From Gammaproteobacteria bacterium (GTDB lineage: Bacteria; Pseudomonadota; Gammaproteobacteria; Arenicellales; JAANXG01), in assembly GCA_018263405.1 (NCBI GenBank), contig JAANXG010000007.1, positions 1 through 13,382 of the forward strand: 13,382 bases of DNA, written 5' to 3'. Under the pieces are notes generated by a model, which ran no database searches, was not told the origin of the DNA, and saw only the letters and a list, made by a program, of their open reading frames with translations. This document shows positions 6,566-13,382 of this stretch, piece by piece (position 1 is the first letter of the stretch; the number at the start of each line of letters is the position of its first letter). The position numbers were made by a program, and so were the translations under genes.

Positions 6566-9500
6566 TTACGAGGCTGCCTGTCGATCGATTCCGGCAAGCC
6601 GGCCGGCCAGATCCGTCAAGTCCTCCAGAATCAGGTATACGACGGGCACGAGCAATAGCGTGACAAAGGTTGCCAACAATATCCCAAAACCGAGGGATAC
6701 CGCCATCGGAATCAGGAACTGGGCTTGTGTGCTCTGCTCGAATATCAACGGCATAAGACCGGCGAAAGTGGTCAGCGACGTCAACAGTATGGCCCGGAAC
6801 CGGGCAGCCCCGGCGTTGCGGACCGCGTCGATCAAAGCCATGCCCGCGCGGCGGCGCCGGTTGACCCAGTCAACCAGCACCAAGCTGTCGTTTACCACGA
6901 CGCCGGCGAGCGCCAGCATGCCCATGACGCTCATGACGCTGAGATTCATACCCATAACCATGTGTCCCGCAACGGCGCCCACCAGGCTGAAAGGGATGAC
7001 CGCCATCACAATCAGCGGCTGTATATAAGATCGAAACGGGATCGCCAGCAGCGAATAAATTGCGAATAACACGATCATGGCGCCAAGATTCAGGCTTTGA
7101 AACGACTCACGTTGTTCGCGCAGCTCTCCCTGTAGCGAGTACCGCACACGCGGGTAATTCAGGAGCACGGTGTCTAGGTACGGCAGCAGGTCCGCCACAA
7201 CGGTATGGATATTGCCCCGTACTTTGTTGATATCCGCCCGCACATTCACGGTTCTGTGCCGGTCCACGCGCCGAATCGTGGCAAACCCAATACCGATGTC
7301 GGCATCCGCCACGCTGGTGAAGGGAACCCGGGTGCCGGAGTCGGCGCGAATCCGCATCGAATTCAGGCTGGCCGGCGAGCGTCGTTCATGCTTCGGGTAG
7401 CGCACCATAACCCGCACATCCTCCCGTCCACGCTGGATACGCTGCGCTTCAGCGCCGAAAAACGCCTGGCGCACCTGCCGGCCCAGGATCTCCGCCGACA
7501 ACCCCAGCAGCTCGGCTTCCGGTTTGATGTGTAGCTGTATCTCGGGCCTGCCTTCCTCGAGTGTGTCCTGGATATCGAACACCCCGGGGTATGTCGCCAG
7601 GCGTTCCTTTAGCTTGCCGGCGATTTCTCCGAGCATTTCGAAATCCGGACCCTCCAGTTGAATGTCGATGGGCTCGCCACCGTGACCGATTTCGGCGTCG
7701 TAGGTCAGTTCCCTGGCACCGGGAATGGATCCGACATGCCGGCGCCATTCGCGTACGAGATCGTTGGTGTGCACCTCGATGACGCGTCTTTCCGGCGGCT
7801 GTAGCTCCAGGCTGACCTGTCCGACGTGGGGTTGGCCACCGGACGGCGCACTGCCTCTCGCGGTCCAGCCGATGCCCACCAGTATGTTCTGAACGATACT
7901 TTCGCCGGTTCGTTCATCCCGATATTCCTGTTGCATCCCCCGGGCGATGCCGGCAATACGATTGACATGACGGGCTGTGGTATCCACCGCCGTACCCACC
8001 GGCATGATCAATGAAGCCCGGGCCGTTTCCGATTCGACCCGGGGAAAGAACGTGAATCCGTAACGGCCGCTCAGTACGAAACCGATAACAATGATCGATA
8101 CACCGGCGAACAGGGCCAGCGTCAGATAACGTCGATGCAGGGCGGCGTTTAAGACCGGTTGATACACCGTTTCGACAAAGCGCTCCAAACCACTCGCCAC
8201 ACGTTGCTGTAGGCGCACCAGGACGTTGTCGACAGGCGCCCGCGCCCGCACGTGTTTCATGTGCGCCGGTAAAATTAGTTTCGACTCTACGAGCGAAAAC
8301 AGCAGCACCGGGATAACGACCAGCGGGATTTGCGCGAATATCTGGCCGCGTACGCCCTCGATCATCAGCAGTGGTACGAACGCCGCGACGGTGGTAAGAA
8401 TCCCAAATGTCACGGGGATGGCGATTTCTCGCGTTCCTTCGATGGCACCCTCGAGTGGGTCGTCGCCTTGCCGCAAATGGGTATAAATGTTTTCACCGGT
8501 GACGATGGCGTCATCCACCACGATGCCCAGCACCAGGATGAACGCGAACAGACTGACCAGATTGATGGTAACGCCGAGTTCCGGCATCAGCGCCAGAGCT
8601 CCCATGAAGCTGATGGGGATGCCGATACAGACCCATATGGCCACCGAAAACCGCAAGAACAGCGCCAGCAGCAAAAATATCAATAAGCCTCCCTGCATGG
8701 CGCTCTTGACCAGCGTATCGAGGCGCAGCTCGACAATGCGGGATCGGTCGCGCCAGTAGCCAAGTTCCACACCGGGCGGCATGGACCCCTGCCGGCCTTC
8801 GACGTACTGGCGTACCACCCGCCCGATCCCGATCGCGCTCTGGTCGCCGGTGCGGAAAACCTCCATCAGGACCGCTGGCCGGTCGTTGAATAAGGCGTAA
8901 AGGGGATCTTCCTCGAAGCCGTCGACAATCCGCGAGATTTGACCGAGGGTCAGGCGGGATCCGTCTGCGCGCGTGCGCACCACGATGCGTTCAAAATCGT
9001 TCTTCGTGTATGCCTGGCCCTTGGTGCGCAGCAGGATTTCGCCGGTGTTGGATTTGATAGACCCGGCGGGCAGGTCCACCGAGGAGCGACGCACGGCTTG
9101 GACAATAGCGTCGAAAGTCAGGCCGTAGCGATCCAGCGTGTTTTCCGAGACTTCGATGGAAATTTCATAATCTCGGACGGCCTGCAGCTCCACGAGGGTA
9201 ATCCGCGGTAGCGCCAGCAAATCGTCGCGGATGCGCTCGCCGAGATACCGTAGATGTTCCTCGGGCAGCTCCCCCGCCACCACCACGCTGATGACATTGC
9301 GGCGGAATTGCAGGACGCTGTAAGTGGGTCTTTCGGTATCGTCGGGGAAAGTGGAGATGGCATCCACGCGGTTCTTGACGTCATCCAGCATGTCCCGGGG
9401 GTCGGTGCCCTGGTCCAACTCGATGCGCAGTTGCGCCATCCCTTCGTTGGCGTTGGAGACAATGCGTTCGATGCCCTGGAGGTCTTCGATGGCTTCCTCA

Positions 9501-9706
9501 ATGCGTATCACCACGCTTTCTTCCACTTCCGCCGGGGTCGCGCCGCGGTACTCCATCTGCACGGTGATGACACCGCGCTCGAACTCCGGAAAGATCTCCA
9601 GGGGGATGCGCTCGAACAGCGCCTGGGTGCCCAAGAACAGAATCACCACCATCAGCAGATTGGCCGCCACGCCGTTGCGGGCGAACCAGCCGATCATGCC
9701 GTGCAT
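6566..9706 (-). CDS. RND efflux transporter permease (AcrB-like superfamily)
   Basis: This inner-membrane RND pump of 1046 residues moves substrates outward using proton uptake, and normally works as a trimer with the adaptor and outer-membrane channel encoded upstream. It shows the two-fold repeated layout: TM1 at about 12-30, a large periplasmic porter loop (GATPAEVEESVVIRIEEAIEDLQGI), TM2-6 from about 335, a second loop, then TM8-12 near the C terminus. TM4 has GIVVDDAIVTGEN with the essential Asp pair at 398-399. In TM10 the position of AcrB Lys940 is Asn939, followed by Asp940 (GVVVNDSLVLVDW), so it belongs to a divergent branch rather than to AcrB proper. An AGGGG-like ribosome site (AGGGG 8 nt upstream) precedes the ATG at 9706, which overlaps the adaptor stop by 1 bp. 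Substrate is unknown; drugs, lipids or other organics are more likely than metals. Confidence 0.95.
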   Translation of the reverse strand: MHGMIGWFARNGVAANLLMVVILFLGTQALFERIPLEIFPEFERGVITVQMEYRGATPAEVEESVVIRIEEAIEDLQGIERIVSNANEGMAQLRIELDQGTDPRDMLDDVKNRVDAISTFPDDTERPTYSVLQFRRNVISVVVAGELPEEHLRYLGERIRDDLLALPRITLVELQAVRDYEISIEVSENTLDRYGLTFDAIVQAVRRSSVDLPAGSIKSNTGEILLRTKGQAYTKNDFERIVVRTRADGSRLTLGQISRIVDGFEEDPLYALFNDRPAVLMEVFRTGDQSAIGIGRVVRQYVEGRQGSMPPGVELGYWRDRSRIVELRLDTLVKSAMQGGLLIFLLLALFLRFSVAIWVCIGIPISFMGALALMPELGVTINLVSLFAFILVLGIVVDDAIVTGENIYTHLRQGDDPLEGAIEGTREIAIPVTFGILTTVAAFVPLLMIEGVRGQIFAQIPLVVIPVLLFSLVESKLILPAHMKHVRARAPVDNVLVRLQQRVASGLERFVETVYQPVLNAALHRRYLTLALFAGVSIIVIGFVLSGRYGFTFFPRVESETARASLIMPVGTAVDTTARHVNRIAGIARGMQQEYRDERTGESIVQNILVGIGWTARGSAPSGGQPHVGQVSLELQPPERRVIEVHTNDLVREWRRHVGSIPGARELTYDAEIGHGGEPIDIQLEGPDFEMLGEIAGKLKERLATYPGVFDIQDTLEEGRPEIQLHIKPEAELLGLSAEILGRQVRQAFFGAEAQRIQRGREDVRVMVRYPKHERRSPASLNSMRIRADSGTRVPFTSVADADIGIGFATIRRVDRHRTVNVRADINKVRGNIHTVVADLLPYLDTVLLNYPRVRYSLQGELREQRESFQSLNLGAMIVLFAIYSLLAIPFRSYIQPLIVMAVIPFSLVGAVAGHMVMGMNLSVMSVMGMLALAGVVVNDSLVLVDWVNRRRRAGMALIDAVRNAGAARFRAILLTSLTTFAGLMPLIFEQSTQAQFLIPMAVSLGFGILLATFVTLLLVPVVYLILEDLTDLAGRLAGIDRQAAS

Positions 9707-10920
9707 CAGCCGGACCCCTGTCGGTGGTCACGCGCCGTTGGGTCGATCTTCACATTCGGCGGTTCTTCTCCGGCTACGCGCACACGGGCGCCGTCGACGA
9801 CGAAGGAGACGGCACTTACAACAACCTCGTCGCCCGGATCGAGGCCCCGGACAATTACCTGGTCATGGGTTCCCCACAACACATCCACCGGCCGGCGATG
9901 GATGGTTCGCTCCGGGCTAAGCGCCACGACTTGGTCGCCGGGCCGCAGGCCGGCGCGGGGAAGGACGTAGACGTTCTCGAGCCGCCGGCCTTCGATTTCG
10001 GCCCTGACGAACTGGCCGACTTTGAGCGGTGGACGACCGTCCCGGCGCGCATACGGGTCATCCACTTGGGCCACGATGAACCACTGCCGGGTATCGGTAT
10101 CGATGTCGCCCTCCGTGCGCACGATGCGACCTTGCCACGAATAGCTCCGCCCGCCGATCTGTCCCGTGATTCGTGCCGGTATGGGCACCGGCGTGCGTTC
10201 GGTACCGCGGTAGTTCTCCGGGAGGTCTACGTGCTGCAGCTGGTAATTGCTCAGCGGCAGGCGGATCTCGACGTAATCCACCGCGTAGATCTGCGAGAGT
10301 ACGGTACCGGGGGTCACGTATTGCCCGATGTCGACGCTCTTTTCCAGAACCCGTCCGGCGTAGGGAGCCTCGATGCGCGTGCGCTGCAGGTCGATCCGCG
10401 CTTGCTCCAGGCGTGCCTCGGCGGCCGCCACTTTGGCCCGGGCGCTGTCGAGCTGCGGTCGGCGCAGCGCCAGTTGACCCGGTTTGCCTTCCAGTCCCAA
10501 CCGTTCCCAGTCCTGTCTGGCCTGTTCGGTCCGGGCGGTCTCCTCCTCTAAGGCCAGTTGCGCCTGGGCCAGTTCCGATCGTGCGATGGTGACGGCATTT
10601 TCGTAGTCGCGGGGATCGATCCGCAGCAGCAATCGGCCGGGTTCGAAAAAACCGCCACTGCGCAGCTCATCGGCGACGTTGACGACGCGGCCCGGCACCT
10701 CGGCAATCAACGAACTCTGGGTGCGCGGGGAGACGGTGCCTTGGGACTTCAGTGTGACGGTGTACAAACGGGGGTTTACCTCGACGATTTCCACGACGGG
10801 CAATGACGGTTCCGGGGAGCGGCGTTCCGCTTTTGGCGCCGTTTTGATCAAGATCGCCGCCACCGCCACGCACCCCGCGAGAATCAGGATCGGCAGCCCG
10901 ACGCGCATCCACTTAAGCAT
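9706..10920 (-). CDS. RND efflux periplasmic adaptor (membrane fusion protein)
   Basis: This 404-residue adaptor bridges the RND permease and the outer-membrane channel in the periplasm. An N-terminal hydrophobic anchor covers residues 7-26. It contains LAGC at 14-17, which resembles a lipobox, but the hydrophobic run continues past Cys17, so either lipidation or a transmembrane anchor is possible. Lipoyl half-motifs at about 66-104 (SLIAEVPGRVVNVA) and 183-212 (IEAPYAGRVLEKSVDIGQYV) flank an alpha-hairpin coiled coil at about 105-182 rich in Ala, Glu, Arg and Gln. Beta-barrel and membrane-proximal regions follow, including VGQFVRAEIEGRRL. The start at 10920 is well supported by GGAG six bases upstream, which lies inside the end of the outer-membrane factor gene. 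The stop overlaps the permease start by 1 bp, so the two are translationally coupled. Confidence 0.94.
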   Translation of the reverse strand: MLKWMRVGLPILILAGCVAVAAILIKTAPKAERRSPEPSLPVVEIVEVNPRLYTVTLKSQGTVSPRTQSSLIAEVPGRVVNVADELRSGGFFEPGRLLLRIDPRDYENAVTIARSELAQAQLALEEETARTEQARQDWERLGLEGKPGQLALRRPQLDSARAKVAAAEARLEQARIDLQRTRIEAPYAGRVLEKSVDIGQYVTPGTVLSQIYAVDYVEIRLPLSNYQLQHVDLPENYRGTERTPVPIPARITGQIGGRSYSWQGRIVRTEGDIDTDTRQWFIVAQVDDPYARRDGRPPLKVGQFVRAEIEGRRLENVYVLPRAGLRPGDQVVALSPERTIHRRPVDVLWGTHDQVIVRGLDPGDEVVVSAVSFVVDGARVRVAGEEPPNVKIDPTARDHRQGSG

Positions 10921-10923
10921 AAT

Positions 10924-12336
10924 TCACTCCGCTAATGCGGTTTGCGGCTCGGGCGGGGTTTCGAAATCTCCGCCCAGGGCCAGATGAAGATTGATGCGAT
11001 TTTGCAGCCTAAGGTTGATGACCGCGATCAATGCACTGTCCGCATTGAACTTCCGGCGTTGGGATTCCAGCAGCGTAATAATGCCGGTCAGGCCCCGCCG
11101 GTACTGACCCTGGGCCAATTTTTCGGCATCCCGCGCTTCTACCGATGCGGTACGAGACGCCTGCTCCTGAACGATCAAGAACGATTCCGAGTCCAGCGCA
11201 TCCTCGACCTCCCGGAACGCCGTCAGCGCTGCTTGAGCATAGTTGGTGAGTGCCTCGTTGTCGCGAGCTCGAGCGAGGTCGCGTTCGGCATCCAGGCGCC
11301 CGCCTTGAAAAATCGGCTGGGTCAGGTTGGCGGCTAGCGACCAGATGAAAAAATCCAAGTCCACGAGATTCCGCAGCGCGTCGCTGGAGGTACCGCCATC
11401 GGCGGTTAGAGCGATGCCTGGCAGGCGGTTTTTTTCGGCATTGGCAAGACGATAGCCGGCGGCGCGCAGCCCCGATTCGGCAGCCAGCAGATCGGGCCGA
11501 CGGCGCAGCAGTTGGGCCGGCAGACCGACCGGGACCGGGTTCGAAATCTCGGGCAGGGTTTCGGGTAAGTCCATCTCCCCCGCGGGATATCGGCCGAGCA
11601 GGGTTTCGAGAGTCCGCACGAGATTCCGTTGTTGGCGCCGGCGCTGTGCCAGGTTTGCTCGGGCGTTCGCCAGGTTGTTGCGCGCCAGTCGGACATCCAG
11701 GGCTTCGCCGATGCCTTGACGGTAACGGTTTTCAATCGTATCCAGGCTCTTGTCAAAGCTTTCGACGGTTTCCCGGGCCAGGCGCGCCTGGGCACGGGCT
11801 TCGATCACGTCGAACCACTGCCGGGTGATGTTCGCCGCCAGGGAAAGGCGCGCCGCCTCGTAGTCGGCTTCCTCTGTCTGCCAGTCGGCATAGGCTGCCC
11901 GGGTGTTATCCGACAGGCGCCCCCACAGATCCGCCTCCCAGCTCACCTGTCCCTGTAACCGGAAGCGGTTGGAGGGGTTGTCGATGAAACTCGAATCATT
12001 GACCCCACTTCGTTTGGTGCGTGTCGCACCGCCCGACAGTTGCAGCGCCGGCAGCGGATCGGCGCCGACAATCCGTGCTTGGGCGCGGGCGGCCTGCACC
12101 CGGCTGGCGGCGCTGTTCAGATCGTAATTCCGCATCAACGCTTCCCGGATGAGATCCGACAGAGCCGGGATCTGAAAGTCCTCCAGCCAGGATTCGATTC
12201 GAGCGCTCGACGACTCCGCCTGCCACGTAGCCGGTATCGCTACCGGCGGTGTCCGGTCCCGGGGCGCCGACCCGAGTGCGGCGCAGCCGGCGGTCATCAA
12301 AGCAACCACCATCGGAAGAAATACCTTGACGGCCAT
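10924..12336 (-). CDS. NodT/TolC-family outer-membrane efflux lipoprotein
   Basis: This is the outer-membrane channel of the tripartite pump. Starting at the ATG at 12336 gives 470 residues with a lipoprotein signal: MAVKVFLPMVVALMTAGC, lipidated Cys at 18, -3 to -1 residues TAG. Two outer-membrane efflux (OEP) repeats follow. The first opens with ALSDLIREALMRNYDLNSAASRVQAARAQARIVGADPLPALQLSGG, and the second includes RRRPDLLAAESGLRAAGYRLANAEKNRLPGIAL. Both are hallmarks of the NodT family. It ends three bases before the adaptor start, making it first in the efflux operon. The frame continues to a TTG at 12408, but that would place 24 polar residues before the signal peptide, so the internal ATG is preferred; an AAGGA lies somewhat far upstream. 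The partner order outer-membrane factor, adaptor, permease is complete. Confidence 0.94.
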   Translation of the reverse strand: MAVKVFLPMVVALMTAGCAALGSAPRDRTPPVAIPATWQAESSSARIESWLEDFQIPALSDLIREALMRNYDLNSAASRVQAARAQARIVGADPLPALQLSGGATRTKRSGVNDSSFIDNPSNRFRLQGQVSWEADLWGRLSDNTRAAYADWQTEEADYEAARLSLAANITRQWFDVIEARAQARLARETVESFDKSLDTIENRYRQGIGEALDVRLARNNLANARANLAQRRRQQRNLVRTLETLLGRYPAGEMDLPETLPEISNPVPVGLPAQLLRRRPDLLAAESGLRAAGYRLANAEKNRLPGIALTADGGTSSDALRNLVDLDFFIWSLAANLTQPIFQGGRLDAERDLARARDNEALTNYAQAALTAFREVEDALDSESFLIVQEQASRTASVEARDAEKLAQGQYRRGLTGIITLLESQRRKFNADSALIAVINLRLQNRINLHLALGGDFETPPEPQTALAE

Positions 12337-12474
12337 TTTAGAGCAATTGTTCCTTGTTTCTTGAGTATGCAACGAAAGTGATTGCCAATTCGTCACGAAA
12401 TGTGACAAAGAGTAATCTGCCCCATGTGAAATTCGCGTTCAAGACAACTATTTGTCAGGTATTGTTCATCTGGA
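12337..12474 (-). promoter_or_regulatory. Leader region of the efflux operon
   Basis: This non-coding stretch upstream of the outer-membrane factor must contain the promoter of the leftward efflux operon. On the minus strand there are several TTG-led hexamers (for example TTGTCA and TTGGCA), but none pairs with a convincing -10 box at 16-18 bp, so I do not place a promoter exactly. The inverted repeat at 12389-12409 lies within it. The region borders the truncated YbhB remnant on its far side. Confidence 0.4.
12389..12409. promoter_or_regulatory. 21-bp operator-like inverted repeat upstream of efflux operon
   Basis: TTCGTCAC at 12389-12396 and GTGACAAA at 12402-12409 are inverted arms matching at 7 of 8 positions across a 5-bp spacer. 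It lies 53-73 bp upstream of the preferred start of the outer-membrane factor, where a TetR- or MarR-type repressor of an RND pump often binds. The symmetry is seen directly. The regulator is not in the window, and binding is inference. Confidence 0.4.
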
Positions 12475-12660
12475 AATTTCACTAATTTCACGGACTGGTT
12501 CAAGGGCAACGAGAATATGGAAGGCCAGTATTTCGGATATGATGAACCCGCGCCGCCGTGGAATGATTCGATCCTGCATCGCTACGTCTTTACCCTGTAT
12601 GCGCTGGACATAGAACAATGTCCGGTGGAGGGCGCCTTCGGCGGCGACGATGTGCTGCAA
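12472..12660 (+). pseudogene. YbhB/YbcL-family (PEBP, Raf kinase inhibitor-like) remnant
   Basis: Reading plus-strand codons from 12472 gives about 63 residues that closely follow the C-terminal half of YbhB/YbcL proteins: TNFTDWFKGNENMEGQYFGY, then DEPAPPWNDSILHRYVFTLY, then ALDIEQCPVEGAFGGDDVLQ. The PPWND-x-x-H-x-YVFTLYALD block is the family signature, including the ligand-binding His. The N-terminal ~100 residues are missing: upstream lies the efflux leader, and a stop codon occurs at 12427. The expected C-terminal block (H-x-L-A ... G-T-Y-x-L-N-P) is also missing, because the frame runs into the antisense strand of the azlD remnant. No start codon fits a normal protein. I regard it as a decayed or deletion-truncated gene. 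Family recognition is from memory of conserved motifs. Confidence 0.75.
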
Positions 12661-12662
12661 CT

Positions 12663-12869
12663 TCACACTGATGACCACCCCGTAATGGCTTGGAGCAACC
12701 ACAAAGCGACCATGCCTGCTGCCAGTGTCAGCAGCATGCTGCGGGAGTACCAGGCTACCAATGCCGCCAACAAGCCGGCGTACAGGTGTAAGTTGTCGAA
12801 CGAGATGTCAAACGAACCACCGGACCGGAGGAAAGCCGGCAGGGCGAGCGCGGCCAGCACCGCTGCCGG
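12663..12869 (-). pseudogene. azlD: AzlD-like branched-chain amino-acid exporter subunit, 5'-truncated
   Basis: AzlD is the small partner of AzlC in a two-protein branched-chain amino-acid exporter. The minus-strand frame from 12869 encodes about 68 residues beginning PAAVLAALALPAFLRSGG, the middle of a normal ~105-residue AzlD, where Pro-Ala-x-Leu precedes a membrane helix. It continues through two hydrophobic segments (LHLYAGLLAALVAWYS and MLLTLAAGMVALWLLQAI), keeping the family GM-x-ALWLL ending. The first ~35-40 residues are absent. The frame upstream meets a TGA within about 35 bp, inside azlC-derived sequence. A GTG at 12860 could start a 65-residue product, but it would lack the first helix. 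It is probably non-functional. Confidence 0.72.
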
Positions 12870-13239
12870 TTTGCCGGAACCGGTTAATGCTCAGTGCGTA
12901 GTTCTGGTCAACGAGAAAATAGGCAAGTGATAACCGCCAACGCGGACCGAGGTAATAAAGATGCGGTGCGAGGGAAGCACTGTACATCGCAAAACGCAGG
13001 TTAATGATCAATGCCGTCAACACGGTGATTGCCGGGATCGCTCCTTCCGCGAGGAGCTGCAGCGTTGCGAGCTGTGATGCGCCGGCGAAAATCGTCACCG
13101 ACATCGTCATGGCCTGTACCGCACTGAGGCCCGTAGTCATGGCGGCCAGACCGCAGATTAACCCGAACGGCGCTACGCCGGGCACTAGAGGGGCCACGGA
13201 GAGCAAGCCGGAGATGAAGGTGGCGCGCCTGGTTCGCAT
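12808..13239 (-). pseudogene. azlC: AzlC-like branched-chain amino-acid exporter, 3'-truncated
   Basis: AzlC is the large membrane subunit of the AzlCD exporter and usually has about 230-240 residues. The frame here gives 143 residues from the ATG at 13239. Residues up to about 121 are a clean AzlC N-terminal half: VPLVPGVAPFGLICGLAA-like APLVPGVAPFGLICGLAA, FAGASQLATLQLLAEGA, NLRFAMYSASLAPHL and RWRLSLAYFLVDQNYALSINRF. After RF (codon ending near 12877) homology stops, and the last ~22 residues (RQTGSGAGRARPAGFPP...) are a shifted-frame reading of azlD DNA. About 110 residues of AzlC and the start of AzlD are therefore missing. A short GAG lies about 5 nt upstream of the ATG. Without its C-terminal helices it is unlikely to function. 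Confidence 0.75.
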
Positions 13240-13382
13240 CAATACTCGTAAATAGGTAAGTTCTCAATAACCCCGTGCAAGAATGTGGGGGTAGGGTTGT
13301 CTTTCAGGGCTGTCGAAAGCACGGAGGCTTTCGCCAGAGCGTACAGGGAGGTATTGCATCCTTAGCTCCGTAAACGGCACTT
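13240..13382. other. Right edge, no recognisable gene
   Basis: Upstream of the azlC remnant, no frame gives a protein I recognise. On the minus strand one frame is open for about 38 codons from the window edge to a TGA near 13270. It could be the tail of a gene lying outside the window, but its residues suggest no family. The stretch also holds the hairpin at 13314-13333. Confidence 0.4.
13314..13333. repeat. 7-bp stem hairpin
   Basis: CGAAAGC at 13314-13320 pairs perfectly with GCTTTCG at 13327-13333 across the 6-nt loop ACGGAG. No T-run follows on either strand, so it is not a standard intrinsic terminator. Its role is unknown. Confidence 0.35.

Noticed and set aside
6526..6597. Longer start for the DUF2147 protein
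   Set aside because: The extra N-terminal residues are polar, precede a good signal peptide and overlap the permease gene end.
9254..10551. Overlapping plus-strand open frames of 198-275 codons opposite the permease and adaptor genes
   Set aside because: They are antisense to genes with strong family motifs, and the translations are low-complexity in character with no domain.
12337..12408. Upstream TTG start for the outer-membrane factor
   Set aside because: It would put 24 polar residues before the lipoprotein signal and would cover the inverted repeat. The ATG at 12336 gives a normal signal peptide.
12517..12930. Plus-strand 137-codon open frame as an intact gene
   Set aside because: Only its first ~48 codons are YbhB-like. 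The rest is antisense to the azlD and azlC remnants, so it is a hybrid frame, not a gene. The YbhB part is reported as a remnant.
1..13382. CRISPR arrays, tRNA or rRNA genes, toxin-antitoxin pairs, phage or defence genes
   Set aside because: I looked on both strands for regularly spaced repeats, structural RNA signatures and characteristic protein motifs and saw none.

Overview
The window looks like part of a gammaproteobacterial chromosome of moderately high GC. The main clue is the order ubiE-ubiJ-ubiB, the aerobic ubiquinone cluster typical of that class. It comes with a Mg-type HemB and a pyrophosphate-dependent phosphofructokinase of the kind seen in methylotrophic, sulfur-oxidising and other autotrophic gammaproteobacteria. 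I cannot name the genus.

Left part (118-5995): a pyrophosphate-dependent 6-phosphofructokinase reads leftward. It is divergent from a rightward, tightly packed run: hemB, a small DUF971 protein, ubiE, ubiJ and ubiB. The last four overlap or are separated by about a dozen bases, so they are probably co-transcribed. HemB feeds tetrapyrrole synthesis. UbiE, UbiJ and UbiB serve ubiquinone (and possibly menaquinone) synthesis, so this block supplies cofactors for respiration.

Middle part (6037-12336): on the opposite strand is a complete tripartite efflux operon in transcription order: outer-membrane NodT/TolC-like lipoprotein, periplasmic adaptor, RND permease. A small secreted DUF2147 protein follows 40 bp behind the permease. 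A 21-bp near-perfect inverted repeat lies upstream of the first gene and could be an operator. No regulator gene is present in the window.

Right part (12337-13382): this is the unusual stretch. It has no intact gene but holds three recognisable gene remnants: the C-terminal middle of a YbhB/YbcL (PEBP) protein on the plus strand, the C-terminal half of an AzlD-like protein, and the N-terminal half of an AzlC-like branched-chain amino-acid exporter, the last two on the minus strand. The azlC and azlD pieces are joined out of frame at a junction located to about 10 bp, indicating an internal deletion. The last ~140 bp hold a short hairpin and nothing I recognise.

I found no defence system, CRISPR array, tRNA, rRNA or complete mobile element. 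Apart from the remnant cluster, the window is ordinary housekeeping plus efflux.
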